Of a stretch of DNA of 64,000 nucleotides, positions 1 through 11,733 are shown piece after piece. Position numbers and translations under genes: made by a program. Source of the stretch: Sclerotinia nivalis (taxonomy: Eukaryota > Ascomycota > Leotiomycetes > Helotiales > Sclerotiniaceae); NCBI GenBank assembly GCA_029531795.1, contig JAPEIS010000006.1, positions 1,736,001-1,800,000 on the forward strand. Reading direction: 5' to 3'. The notes beneath the pieces were generated by a model. That model was given only the letters and a program-made list of their open reading frames with translations. It was not told the DNA's origin and did no database searches. Every line of letters starts with the position of its first letter. The first letter of the stretch is position 1.

Positions 1-374
1 GGGGCTCGTGGGGAAGGACCACGGTCAATTGAAAGACTTTGTTCTCACATTAGCATAAACTCTATATCAATTTTTTAAACTGCCAACTCATCCTACCTTC
101 ACCACCCACTTCCCCACTATCTTCCTCTTCATGGTCAACGCCATTAGCTAAGGCAGTTTCTTCAGTGGCAAGCTTTTGCGAGCTGCTTGAAACATCCGAA
201 GGGTTTTCTAAATACACTGAATGTCAGTAGATGACTAATAATAGGGCACACATTGAATTGAAAAGATCAATTGAAGTATTTTTTGCGTAAACATAAATTT
301 TGAAGTGCTCAAAATGTTTTGAGTTGCTCAAGGTGCTTACCAGAAGTAGGAATAACCTCATTCGTTGCAGCCAT
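1..374 (-). CDS. clu1: Clustered mitochondria protein Clu1, N-terminal part (cut by window edge)
   Basis: This is the 5' end of a minus-strand gene running off the left edge. Exons are 374-341, 207-97 and 36-1, with introns 340-208 (133 nt) and 96-37 (60 nt, GCTAATG branch). The frame joins cleanly and gives MAATNEVIPTS, then an acidic Ser/Glu-rich stretch (about residues 12-48), then FQLTVVLPHEP. That last motif matches the start of the CLU N-terminal domain after the acidic leader in fungal Clu1. Clu1/CluA proteins are cytosolic, bind mRNAs of nuclear-encoded mitochondrial proteins, associate with eIF3 and keep mitochondria dispersed. Only about 60 residues of a protein usually over 1200 are visible. 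The identification rests on this N-terminus and my memory of Sclerotiniaceae homologues. The gene is divergent from the next one, with 668 bp between the two starts. Confidence 0.72.
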
Positions 375-1042
375 TTTGTACGGTAAAGCTCTCTAAAGTA
401 TAATACAATGATGACGAGAGGAGAAGATACAAATAAGTATTCCAAACACAAAAAATGCAGGAATTCAAAAAGCACTTCGTTGAGGTTGTTGTACAGATTT
501 GAAGTGGTAGAAAGAAGGAAAAAAAAAACCCCTCCTGTGCGTATGGATGGAAAGGATATTGTAGTGAAGAATAAAATTATTCGATTTTCTATTTTCTTCA
601 AATCCAATGAGGAAAGTACAAAATTTAGATTGAGCGCACGGAAAAACCCGGCCCGTACGGACGGTACATATGACAGTGCCCAAATATGACAATCCTTGTT
701 GACATCACCAACTTGATTGTTTACTTTCAATTTCTCAAAAAAAAAAACATCAACAAATAATATAACATAAGATTATAAGTCGCATACCGTTCTATTGCAC
801 GCAACTCTTAATTTCTTTTGCTTTTCCTTCTATAAATTATTGCTCCTTATTTACTAACATAGGAACAACCCAAAAAGACTTCCATTACTTTACTTATTTG
901 CTATGATAATTGCTTTTCTGTCTACCGGCGACATTGCGCAGAAATTGGTTGATGCGTTAAACTCAAAAAGAAGCAGTATGCTTGTTCCCATTCATTCTGA
1001 GGAGGTTCGAAATACTGATGATCTGAAGTCTAGATTAATATT
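375..1042. promoter_or_regulatory. Shared upstream region of clu1 and the 865-aa gene
   Basis: This 668-bp gap lies between two divergent genes and must hold both promoters. It is AT-rich with A-runs near 520 and 740. The only notable element is the short ORF at 903-1061. Longer antisense frames here overlap the clu1 first intron and have no protein-like character. Confidence 0.5.
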
Positions 1043-1061
1043 ATGGAGAATGGGGGCGTGA
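903..1061 (+). other. Possible upstream ORF overlapping the start of the 865-aa gene
   Basis: A 52-codon ATG frame runs from 903 to a TGA at 1059-1061. It overlaps the ATG at 1043 in another frame, the usual arrangement of an inhibitory uORF. It could also be an unrecognised first exon, but the only splice pair that removes the stop at 1031-1033 (1005-1033) would be a 29-nt intron, too short to trust. No transcript start is known. Confidence 0.3.
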
Positions 1062-3640
1062 AAACTATCTCAGAGAGTTTCACTCCAGTGCGACGCAAAG
1101 AATCAACATTAAATGATGGGCGGGTTGGTCGGGATGCTGAGAAGGAATGGACTGCAGCTCGGTGCAATCGATTGTTACGACCTTTGACTTCTCGAATTGC
1201 AATTTTACATAAGGCTAAACAAAGCTCCCTTAATTGCATGAAAGTTCAATCTAAAAAGGGCAAATTGGTTTCTGATCCAAACATTGACACATCAGGCGAG
1301 GAAATTACCAATAATAATGCAGACTGGGTTGGGCGAAAGAGAGTTAAAAGGAAATACTCTGGAAGGACAGGTACCAAGAGATCGGAGCAACTCAATGTCA
1401 ATACGGAACCTTTTGTCAAAGTAGCCTCAAATGGCAGAAGCTCATCAGTCCCTGGAGAAATTGTGGTTCCAACGCCATTGCTCAACCGAGCTTGGAGAAA
1501 ATCCACTTCACCATATCGCGCAATACCTTACAAAGGAGTTGCTCCCGGACAATGTCAACAAATGAGCATAGATTCAGTTTCTGATAGGCCAACTAAAGCT
1601 AGACTTTTGGGGACCAGCAAGACACACACTATAGGGTCGCAAGCATTGTGCAAAATTCGAAGTACGATGAGTCCTGCTCGCTTCAACATCTATGAAGGTA
1701 TTTATAATGGTCTCGAAGCATTACTAAGGGCAACCCATCCTGCTATACCAAAAGGTCATAAAAAAGGACCTAAGTCATTACTATCCCTGTGTCTTGCAAC
1801 AGTACCAAAATACATTACCATGGAGGAAAAGTTATTATCTAGTGAGATTGAAAGAGTAGTTTCTTACTCGGCCATCGAGAAGAGGGACATCTCTACAGAA
1901 ATTTATGATGACCTCGAGTTGTTTGGTTCATGTGGTCGGGGTTGGAAACATCTTCAGAGTGTAGTCCGATCGCATGGTGTTCAAATAATTCGCGATGCAA
2001 TTTTGGAAGGTCTTTTGGAATTCAACTTCTGTGAAACACTCGTCGATCTTTGTATATATTCAGGGCATCACGAAGAAGCAGAACTAATACTATCAAGTCT
2101 ACTTTCAGCATACAAGTTTCCTGCCCCAACCAAAAGTTTTTCAGATCATGTTTCACATGGGCCACTATCAAAAATTCGAAAATTTGTCGAAGTGACGAAT
2201 CGTACCTGGTATGAATATCGACAGATCTCCATTTTAATTAAAAATGGAACTCTTCCGCTTCCATGGGTAGCGACTGCAGCGTTTACTCCAATTTGGAATG
2301 GTTTGATGCAGGACCTATTGTTGGATCATGCGAGAGCAGATGCTACGATGTTCATGAATACCGTCCTGCCATGCCTTGTGGAATATTTGTCATCATCTGA
2401 TTTCTTGTCGGATACGGACCTCTATAAGATGTGCAGATCTACATTATTAACCGTGCTGACAACAATCTCATCTATCATCCTGCTCGGCGGAGATGAGGAA
2501 GGATTTGGAGCCGCACACGAGTGGAGAATGTCTAAATCCACGTCCGACAATGAAAGTGTAGGAAGCCAGCCGGTGGCAACCGACAGGCTCTTAGGGCCTC
2601 TGACTATACATAAGATAAAGGAGCCTAATCGTACCGCCACGATTAGCGACACTCATTTAAAGCTTCTGAAGGACTGCGTGAGACTCATAAGGCGTAATGC
2701 TAAGGAGACTGATTTACAAAGTACCATTTTACTTTTGGCATGTTTAGTGACGGAGCCTAATGAAGAGGATATGCCAGATCTCATCATCGATCCTTTGTAT
2801 CAAATGTATGCAGAAGACACAGATAATGAAAATCCAAGTGCCGAAATCCCTTCTCGGCTCGCCCATAAGACTTTGTACAATGAGGCTGTGAGCTTCTTAT
2901 CTTCTGTGGCTCGTTGCTGTGGTAAAGGGGCCTCTACCTCCGGTTTTGAATATCTCCAATACATACATCGGAGGCTGAAGATGGTTATTGCGGGTAGAGG
3001 CTCGAAGTCGAGGACTATTTGGCATGGAATTATCGTGGATAGCGCCTTTGCTTTCGCGCAAGCAACACCGGGCCAAAAGTATCTTGACTACGCGGATTCT
3101 TTGGATGGCGAACTTCATGCTGAAAGCTCGAAAAGACCTGGCGCGGCGAGGAAAGAGGCTTACCATGAACCAACAGCTTTTCGGTGGGAAGAGGGTATAA
3201 GCTCTTGGGTAACAGCAACACCTGCTACCAATAGCAGCAAATCCAAGAGCATACCTATCAACTTTGAGAGTGACGAAGCCGAGTTTGAATCGCCTTCTAT
3301 TGCCCGCTCACCACGGCCTGTGCAATTAACTCGAGGGACTAAGAGGAAATGCGATAACGATAAACACGACCAATCTATTGAGCCAGAGATGCAACCAGCG
3401 TCAAGGCCCCAAAAGAGAACACGCCGAGAGAAGGCTGCTGCTTTCGATGTCTGGCATTGTGATAGCAGTGATGATGAGCTCAACTTCAGCTATGAATCTT
3501 CTGAAAATACCCGTGTTTTGAAAAATCTTCAAAACGCAGAAACCCGACGTCGATCAAAACTTCAGACAAAATGCCAAAAAGGGAGCCTAACCATCAATTG
3601 CCAAAAAGAGTTATTCAGCGAAGATGAACTGGGCATATGA
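1043..3640 (+). CDS. Unknown 865-aa protein, probably nuclear
   Basis: This is an uninterrupted 865-codon frame from the first ATG after an in-frame TAG at 1031. I do not recognise the family. The first ~150 residues are basic and low in order, with patches such as GRKRVKRKYSGRTGTKR. Residues ~215-640 are mainly hydrophobic and helical (for example WKHLQSVVRSHGVQIIRDA, then CETLVDLCIYSGHHEEAEL), like an alpha-solenoid or HEAT/TPR-type scaffold. The last ~130 residues are charged and disordered, with an NLS-like RPQKRTRREK and an acidic DSSDDE stretch. There is no signal peptide and no clear TM segment. Length and uniform codon use argue for a real gene. Its neighbour clu1 is divergent and tells nothing about function. 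Confidence 0.8.
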   Translation: MENGGVKTISESFTPVRRKESTLNDGRVGRDAEKEWTAARCNRLLRPLTSRIAILHKAKQSSLNCMKVQSKKGKLVSDPNIDTSGEEITNNNADWVGRKRVKRKYSGRTGTKRSEQLNVNTEPFVKVASNGRSSSVPGEIVVPTPLLNRAWRKSTSPYRAIPYKGVAPGQCQQMSIDSVSDRPTKARLLGTSKTHTIGSQALCKIRSTMSPARFNIYEGIYNGLEALLRATHPAIPKGHKKGPKSLLSLCLATVPKYITMEEKLLSSEIERVVSYSAIEKRDISTEIYDDLELFGSCGRGWKHLQSVVRSHGVQIIRDAILEGLLEFNFCETLVDLCIYSGHHEEAELILSSLLSAYKFPAPTKSFSDHVSHGPLSKIRKFVEVTNRTWYEYRQISILIKNGTLPLPWVATAAFTPIWNGLMQDLLLDHARADATMFMNTVLPCLVEYLSSSDFLSDTDLYKMCRSTLLTVLTTISSIILLGGDEEGFGAAHEWRMSKSTSDNESVGSQPVATDRLLGPLTIHKIKEPNRTATISDTHLKLLKDCVRLIRRNAKETDLQSTILLLACLVTEPNEEDMPDLIIDPLYQMYAEDTDNENPSAEIPSRLAHKTLYNEAVSFLSSVARCCGKGASTSGFEYLQYIHRRLKMVIAGRGSKSRTIWHGIIVDSAFAFAQATPGQKYLDYADSLDGELHAESSKRPGAARKEAYHEPTAFRWEEGISSWVTATPATNSSKSKSIPINFESDEAEFESPSIARSPRPVQLTRGTKRKCDNDKHDQSIEPEMQPASRPQKRTRREKAAAFDVWHCDSSDDELNFSYESSENTRVLKNLQNAETRRRSKLQTKCQKGSLTINCQKELFSEDELGI

Positions 3641-6600
3641 GAAAGAAATACATCTGCTATACCTTTACATGGCGAAATGGGGAGTTATAAATTGTGAAAC
3701 GATGATGTTTCATTCGAAATCTACGGATTTACATTACGGCAGGTCTTGCGAAACGGTTACCCCACCATCTATAGAATTATGAATAGAATTTCGGGGAAGG
3801 TGTAACCATGAGTTTCACTGGTCAAGAGCTGTGACATCGACGACGTTCATGATCTGTCTATAATGAGACGATCATTAGACAATCAGATTGCCAGGATATG
3901 GTTATTATTGTCGAAAGGCGATGGAGAGACCTCAATAACCCTGGCGATGCGACGGTTAGTGTATGGCAAATTTTTGCGAAGGGGGCATGAAAGCATGGAC
4001 GGACGTCTGAGGTGGGCTTGGTGCACGTGGATGTGGACGGCGGGCATCTGAAGTTTGCTAATCAAGAGAGCTGTCATGTTGGAGTATATAATGCTTTATG
4101 CATCATAGAACAAAGCGAAGCTCTTGTATAGTGTAACGTTGGAGGTTGGATCTCCAAAAGGCTATTTACGCCCTGGATATGTTAGCGATGAATGTATGGA
4201 GTACACATGAACATTTTCTTGTATAATGGAATACACATTAATGCAATAAGGCGACTTCTTCTACTGTATGTATATGAGCCTGTGAACCCGAAAAATATTT
4301 CCCGCCTTATCAACCGCAAGCGGAATCCACAACGGAAACTCCTCCAACAACCATTTTTGTATAGTGAGCGGCGCCTCCCCGAAATATAATTGGAAATCTC
4401 TTCTCCTCTCCAGCTAGGTTAATGAGTTGCTGAACCTACTCCTTCGGGATATTTTAGCATATTCTAATGCATCATACATCATAGCCCACTCCCGGAACAT
4501 ACTTCGTAGGTGCCTTAGCAAGTATCTTGCCCCAAGCTCTAATTCGGAATTTGTATATACGTATCTATCGTCTCCATAGGAGTAGGAGTGCTCCGCTCGA
4601 TACGGTCGGTATTCAAGGTTTAATTTGTCGGGATTCTATTAATATACTCCATGGAGACTTTGAGTTCTTAGATTGTAAGTACTAATGATAATGATAAAGG
4701 ACAATGTTTAAGAGAATGAGAAAGGAATTTGGCGAAGGAGGTGGTGAAGGGAGTGGAGTTTTCTTGCTTGGTATTTCTTTGGGGGGAAAGGGAAGGAAGT
4801 TCCAAGGGAAAAGCACGAGATGGGAACACTAGGAAATGGGAGAAGAAAAGTAGGTTTCACATAGTGTCTGGAGGGGGTTGAGAGTCTGCCTGTGTACGTG
4901 GGCTTGAGTTGGGAACGAGAGGGAGGAGAGCAGGAAGGAGGGGATTTGGGGTTGTTATTGTTATGACTATGGTGATTGATGGGTTGGGTTTCGTGAATCG
5001 AGACCAATGGTTCGAGAATATGTATATTGTATGTATGTACTACATAAATAGAGATATGAAAAAAAAAGTTATCGCAATATTAACGCCATATACCTGTGAC
5101 AATATCACACATTCCTCATAAACTCAAATCCATCCTCGTCGCCGTGCATTATTTACTCTCCCGAGCCCCAACCCATAAATTTCCAGCGTCTCCGAGAGGC
5201 TTCTCTCCGCACGAGAAGGATATCAAGTAATTTATTTATATTAATTTCAATACGGGATACTCAATCGATAACGATATGTGGTGATGGGTAGTGGACACTG
5301 GACAAGCAAAAATTCATTTGGTGAAACATCTTAAGCGGGTCGCCGTATTTGATTCCTTGAAAGTTTACGTTTAGTAGGCTGTACGATAAATAAGATTTCT
5401 GGAAAAGTTTAGATGGAAAGCTGGAAATTGGTTACTGCCCTTTGGGCTGTGTTATATTGCGTGTTTATTTCTGTCAAGAGAAGGCTTTTTCGAGAAGTAG
5501 ATATTTGTATCGGAACATTTTTGTTTTTGCTTCTGGTGTCTGGTAACCTTACGGTGGTACGGAATAGATGATCTCATAAGGATTGCTGCAGATAATGGAT
5601 GAGAATGGATGGACTGAATTAGGAGCGCAGTAGAAGCCCACAAGTTAGAGGTCTAATCGAAGTGAGGCTTATGGGACGAAAGGATTATAGTGATGCTATG
5701 TTACAATTAGCAATTAGTCACTTGTGTTGTCTGATAATTAGTGAGTTCGTCTGATTTTCTATGAAGGGGTCCATAGGAAGAGGCGATTAGGATTAGTAAC
5801 TTCGTATGCGGTGGTGGTAGAGGAAGAAACATTTTCATGCGTGATTGCGAATTTAGAGAATAGAATGCATACGGTAGTCTTCCGTATTTGAGTATTAATA
5901 TATGCGCAAATAGATGATGTGATTTAGGGAACTGGCAGTAGATGAAATGATCACATTTGCGGGATAATAGATTGAGATCTTCTAGAACTACACTAGGTAG
6001 TTGTTGGTACCAACACTATGGACGATATCATCACTAAATTCTAGATTCTAGATGCTCTTCTACCGATGACATACCGGTACAGGCTCATCCTAGGGGTACC
6101 ATAGATGGCCAGCATTGCGATCACCAGAATCCTAGAGGATAATCTTGGCGCTGGGAGGAAGAGATGCTGTGATTAATCTAACTGACTGCAAGGAACCCTT
6201 CGGGGTATTTTAATCCAAGCTGCCAATCCACCAACATTAGGGCCAGCATGCGCTAATACAATTTGGTAAGTCTTACCATTCTTTACATGGCATCTAACTA
6301 AGTTTTAATATCGCTGGGACACTCTATGTCTTGTGCTCTTCTCCTCGAAGAATTAAGTATCCAATGGAATAATTCACTCAAACGAAGTTCTTACTGTTGG
6401 TTGTTTATTCGTCCTTCTCGAACACCTATCTACTACTACCGTATCTAGGTAGATGCCTTCGTTACATCCCTTTACTTTCGGTTCCGAGCCCCTGTTGCCT
6501 CTACCACATGTCATTCCTGTCCCATTCGCTTCTGCATACATTTACGAATTTCTGAAACGACGAATGCATCGCAAATTTCCACATGTAGAAAATCTACTTG

Positions 6601-8504
6601 ATTAGATTATAAGCCTGATCTACCAAATTTTTTGAGCGAACTAATGAATTATCTCTTGTATACTATCCTACCTCTCAATCGTACTGAGTGGTCGCCAGGA
6701 AGTTGAAGACCTAATCTTTGTATGTCGTTTGCTAGAAGAGGTGGGGTGTGGTTGTGGACAACCAAGAGGTACACCTACTGAGCCACAGATAAAAGGTCTA
6801 GATAAATACAACCTCATTGTCTGCCATTGCAACTCTCAAATTCGAGAGCGTAGAAATAAACACCGGAAATAGCTGTCGTATCATCCTATCCGGTCGCATC
6901 ACCCATCGGTACTTCCATCCTATCAAAGTCACCTCCAAAAAACGATACCACCTTATTCATCTAATAATTAATATAAATCTGCACCTTACAAATCTAGACC
7001 ACAACCGCGACATTCTGTGTATCGTGAAGAACAACCCCCCAACATTTATGCCGAGAACCCTTAGCTCTATCGAGCAGCTCTCCATTATCATCTACTTACT
7101 ATCTAGACATGAGACCAGCCATCGGGCCCATCAACCACCCATCGCCAGGTCAGAAACCAAAACCATGTTACTCTGCCTCGAGCACTGTAAATCCGCAACC
7201 TAGTAGCCCCATAACCAGACCTAATTTGGTATTGCGACACGATAAGATGAGACGATGTGACATTTTATGACAAGTGCGGGCTATAAGGCGAACCTCAATC
7301 CATGCTCGACATATTTGGTTACTATCCACCCCTCCTTCTATACGTATCATCATTCGCCTCTACATTCCCACATCCATCCTCTCAAAAAAGACCCCCAAGG
7401 CCCTACCTAACTTAACATAGCTTAGCACAAAAACTTCTCCCCTCCTCTCCCCTCCTCATCATCCCAACCTTGCAAGTTGCAACTACTGACACCCAATTCT
7501 CAATTCTGAAAGCGCGCCAAGGTCTATCAGATGGGTTTATGTACCTTGCAGCGGTAGCCAAAACAAGAGCAACCCCGTCCAACGCCAATCCAATCCCCTA
7601 GCAAACACCACATTCACCCCTGTACAAGCACAACATACGTAATCACAAGGGGCGGCATCATCCACGTTCATTTTCCTCATCTCGAAATTTCACAAGAGAG
7701 AAAGGCGCAGAGAGAGGGTTAATATTTTTTTAATTTTTTTTAATAAATCTCTGTCAATTCCGCCCAAGGGCTCAAATGATAGAAAATTGGTTGGGAGTAC
7801 AATTCTAAATCTAAAGATATCCTTCATTTTCATTTCCATTTTCATTCCTTTTCATCTAGATTTAAAATTTATTCTCTTATCCTCAATTTCGACTTCTGGT
7901 GTCTCATTTTATTCCTACCGCTTCCGATATCCCATCTACTGTACGACAAGTACTGTATTTGAAGCGCCTAGCATTAACAGTTTTCTTTTCCCCCGCGGTG
8001 CATAATCACATATCAAAGATATTTGGGATTCGGGATCCATTCATTCAGGAATACATAATACATTCCAAGTTCAGTGCCAAGATCTAAACACGAAATATCC
8101 CACCCACCTCCACAATTTCGACTTTGGGATTTCTTCTATTTTCTCTCACCTTTTCAAACCTTTTACACCTTTTCTTCCCGCGACGTCTGGATAACGCCTT
8201 TCTTGGACATTTTGGGTTCATTTACATTCCTTAACCCACCTTCCTTCTATTTCGTTCCTCTAGACGATTATTACCGTGTTTCGCTGGTCATACACGGAAT
8301 TATCTCTCGCTCATTCACTTACCCAATATCCAACGACGCAAGACGTCCATTTACAAACGAAATAAGCCACCGACAACCAATTTTATATCTCGTGCTGGTC
8401 CGGATTGAATATTGAATCACCTATTGACCTTTACTTACTTATCAGGTTGATCTTTCATACTCGAAATATAGCATCTAGATCTTTCTCATATCCTTCACAG
8501 CAAC
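3641..8504. other. Gene-poor region upstream of the ferric reductase
   Basis: No convincing gene is seen in 4.9 kb. Open frames here (for example 6817-7203, 7787-8087, 8074-8415) are short, lack domain-like composition and have no compatible exons. The last ~1 kb is pyrimidine-rich, as expected for a long leader or promoter of the downstream reductase. GATA cores occur at 7238 (CGATAAG) and 8440 (reverse TGATAAG), but I saw no full siderophore-repressor (ATCWGATAA) site. Nothing repeated or transposon-like was noticed. Confidence 0.5.
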
Positions 8505-10451
8505 ATGTTTTCCTCTTTGATATTTGTGGCTGCTCTCGCCATGGCTAAGATGGTGGCTGGTGAGGCAGCATCTGGAAGCTATTCTTCAACCACACCAACT
8601 ACACCGGAGGCAAAAGCTTCTGCTGCTGCCGCCGCGGCTCTTAAAGCCAAAGCAGCAATGTTCAACCAAGATTTTCATGATTACATCTTTATTGTTCTTG
8701 CGTCCTTGATTGGTGCTATGGTAGTTTGGAGAGTCGGGATTGAGTCGGTCAAATATGTGCGAACTATGGCATCGCTCAACAACGAGACTCAAAGATACTT
8801 TGCTATTCCTTCCTCCGACTTTGCAAAGTTTAAGAAGCATGTCCTCTATGCTCCTATCCTCGGCAAGAGACATAATAGGGAAATCCAAATGGGAAGAGCC
8901 GTCAATGTTGGTACACTACCAACCAGACTTCAATTTGCCTTCCTCCTGGCCTATTTCGGAACAAACATTGCGTTCTGTGCTGTTAGCATCACTTGGGATC
9001 AATCATATACTGCAGTGGCGCAGCAGGTTAGAAATAGAACTGGTATTCTTGCCGTCATTAACATGGTAGGTTGAAGAACGAGGAGTCCACATGTCCATCA
9101 CGTGCTAACCATCCATTAGATCCCTCTTTTCATCATGGCGGCGCGAAACAATCCTTTGATTAACTGGCTCAACATGTCTTTCGATACATTCAATCTTTTG
9201 CACAGATGGACTGGACGTATCGTGACTCTTCAGGTTATCGCCCACGTTGCTGCTTGGGCTGCTTCCAAAGTTCATGCTTCTGGTTGGTCCGCAGTCTGGT
9301 CATCGATCGCGAAAAGCCCTATGCTAACTTATGGTGCCATCGTAAGTTCTTCCTTTAAAAATAATTAAGAGATGTGCTAAAAGTAGCAGGCCACGATCGC
9401 CACTATTGTAATCATGATCCAGGCTAGCTCGCCTGTCCGCCATGCCGCATATGAAATTTTCAAATACCTTCACATCGCGCTAGTCATCGTTTTCATCATC
9501 GGTATCTACTACCACTTGAAGTTAGACGATCTTCCACAATTACCACTTCTCTGGGGAGCCATTATCCTTTGGATTACAGAACGTGTATACAGAATCGTTA
9601 CAGTTGCGTACCGAAACTTCGGAAAGGGTGTATCTAAAACATTGGTGGAAGCCCTTCCAGGAAATGCTGTTCGAGTTACCGTTGATATGGCACGACCATG
9701 GAAGTTCAAGCCCGGACAACATGCCTATCTTTATATGCCGTCCATTGGACTATTCCAATCCCATCCTTTCTCGGTCGCTTGGTCAGAAGAGGCAGAGGAT
9801 TTATCGGATGAGAAGCTAGCAATGAACCGCCAAGATATCTTAGCTATGCAAAAGACAAGCATGTCCTTCGTCATTCGAGCCCGAACTGGATTTACAGAAA
9901 AGCTTTACAGGAAAGCTGAGGCTTCTCCCGACGGAAAACTCTACACCAAGTGTTGGGCTGAAGGCCCTTACGGAGGAATGCATATGATGCACTCTTATGG
10001 AACAGTTATGTTATTCGCAGGAGGTGTTGGTATCACTCACCAAGTTCCACACGTACGTGACCTCGTCGCTGGTTATGCCAATGGAACCGTGGCCGCACGA
10101 AAGATTGTTCTAGTTTGGACTATACAATCACCAGAGCATCTCGAGTGGATTAGACCATGGATGACTTCAATTCTCGCTATGGATAAACGTCGCGAAGTCC
10201 TTCGCATCATGTTGTTCATCAGCCGACCAAGATCGACTAAGGAGATTCACAGTCCATCTGCAACTGTACAGATGTTCCCAGGTAGACCCAATATTGAGAC
10301 CTTGATGGAGACTGAAATAGAGAACCAAGTGGGTGCCATGGGCGTCACAGTTTGTGGTAGTGGAGCACTCAGTGATGATGTTCGGAGCGCCGTTCGTAAA
10401 CATCAATATTCTGGAAACATTGATTTCATCGAGGAAGCATTCTCATGGTAA
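8505..10451 (+). CDS. Ferric/cupric-chelate reductase (FRE family), 614 aa
   Basis: Exons are 8505-9065, 9120-9341 and 9390-10451; introns of 54 and 48 nt are phase 0 with CTAAC/CTAA branches. The enzyme moves electrons from NADPH through FAD and two haems across the plasma membrane to reduce Fe3+ or Cu2+ outside the cell. Visible features: a signal peptide (~1-20), a first TM (~65-85), and the ferric-reductase TM core with bis-haem histidines H215/H229 and H289/H303, each pair 14 apart. The FAD motif HPFSVAW is at 386, GPYGG at 453 and the nucleotide-binding GGVGIT at 472. A CGSG motif lies near the C-terminus. Length is slightly shorter than most FREs (650-750) but complete. Substrate (iron or copper) cannot be told from sequence. 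No siderophore or ferroxidase gene lies beside it. Confidence 0.93.
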
Positions 10452-11733
10452 ATCCAAGGAGATACTTTGTGTTCTGTGATAACATTGTTCCCATATGGAA
10501 ACGATGATCTCATGCACAATGACGGGATATGGAGGCATTCATTCTTTGTATATTTCAGGAGTCGAGGGACAACCATGCGTAGAACGACGGATATGATCTG
10601 GCTGGATATCAGGCTCATGGTCCTGGTTCGGGTATGTAGGTAGTTGGAAAGCACATATGATGAACGAATCACAGATTTATGTGCCACCGCGATTTTATGC
10701 TGTGATGTGCTACGAAATTGTTCATATAGACATTCTATAGAAATTAGTTCTAGGTTCATCATACAAAATCGAAATTTACCTTTTCGTTATTTGTACCCTC
10801 TTCAGTTCTGTTTTCCACTGCAAATTCTAGGATGATATCAAAATCCATACTGAGTCTAGGTAATCGTCGCTCCAATGGCAAAGAGCACAGCGAGAAACCT
10901 CGAATGATTGAATAATCTAATCGTAAATGAATAGAAAAGGAGGAATAGAAAGATCTGAAATTTTCAATAAGAGACCTAGGTATTTGTTAGGCCTATCGTG
11001 TATTGTCCCAGTTGACTCATAAGTGCCAATTTAACAATCAAAATTATTTGTTGTTGATTCATTAATGGATATTAACTACTCAAGTAGGTATTTTCCTCTA
11101 TTTGATTCACTCATCACTTCCTTCCTCCTTACTCCTCACGCTAAGATACCGTCTAAGTAACGCTAAAAGGATAAGGACGATAAGGATGGGGACCGGCGAT
11201 AAAGGCGCCCTCAATCAGCATCAACATCAACGAACCGCCTGCCATCCATCAGATCTTTTAACACCTCAGATGCATACCTAATACCTATTATTCTCCTGAA
11301 CCTAACATTCTAAACTCTGCAAACAAAGTGTGCAAACTTGAGACTACTAGTCAGAAAGGCAAAAGGCCGGCACCACCTGACGCATTTGATTCAATACTTT
11401 GTTTACCCTAAAGCAAGACAAGCAAGACAAGCAAATCTGACTGGACCCGACCTCTTTTGCAACCTATTTCTCTCCACCTAGATAAAATACAATACAATAC
11501 AAATTCTTCCACGTATTCCTTCACTCTTTTTACATACACCTACATCCTACATCCTACATCCTACATCTTACATCCTATCTGATCGCATCGCATCGCATAG
11601 CTAGCTCTTGTTTCCTCCCTAAACATCACCTAAAAAGCTAGATATTACCTTCCCCCTCACGGACCTGCAGTCGAACAACCAAGGTTGCAAGAACGAGAAT
11701 ATTTAAGACATAAGAGAGAATTAATAGTGAACG
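10452..11733. other. Intergenic, with short tandem repeats in the Yippee 5' leader
   Basis: This 1.3-kb gap holds the 3' end of the reductase transcript and the promoter of the Yippee gene. No coding frame is supported. Close to the downstream ATG are a short AATAC run (about 11486-11503), about five CTACATC-type heptamers (11539-11577) and a GCATC run (11582-11600). Confidence 0.5.
11539..11600. repeat. Simple tandem repeats (CTACATC)n and (GCATC)n
   Basis: Five to six heptamers of the type CTACATC are followed by about three GCATC pentamers, some 130-190 bp before the Yippee ATG. They probably lie in the 5' UTR. Confidence 0.75.

Noticed and set aside
224..730. 168-codon minus-strand ORF at the left end
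   Set aside because: It runs over the clu1 first exon, first intron and promoter in another frame; composition is Leu/Phe/Ser-rich with no domain, and the clu1 exon model explains the locus better.
6817..7203. 128-codon plus-strand ORF
   Set aside because: Begins at a non-ATG codon, has no recognisable motif and no adjacent exons; probably chance.
8074..8415. 113-codon ORF just before the ferric reductase
   Set aside because: Lies in a pyrimidine-rich stretch typical of a 5' leader; the Phe/Tyr/Pro/Ser bias follows from that base composition.
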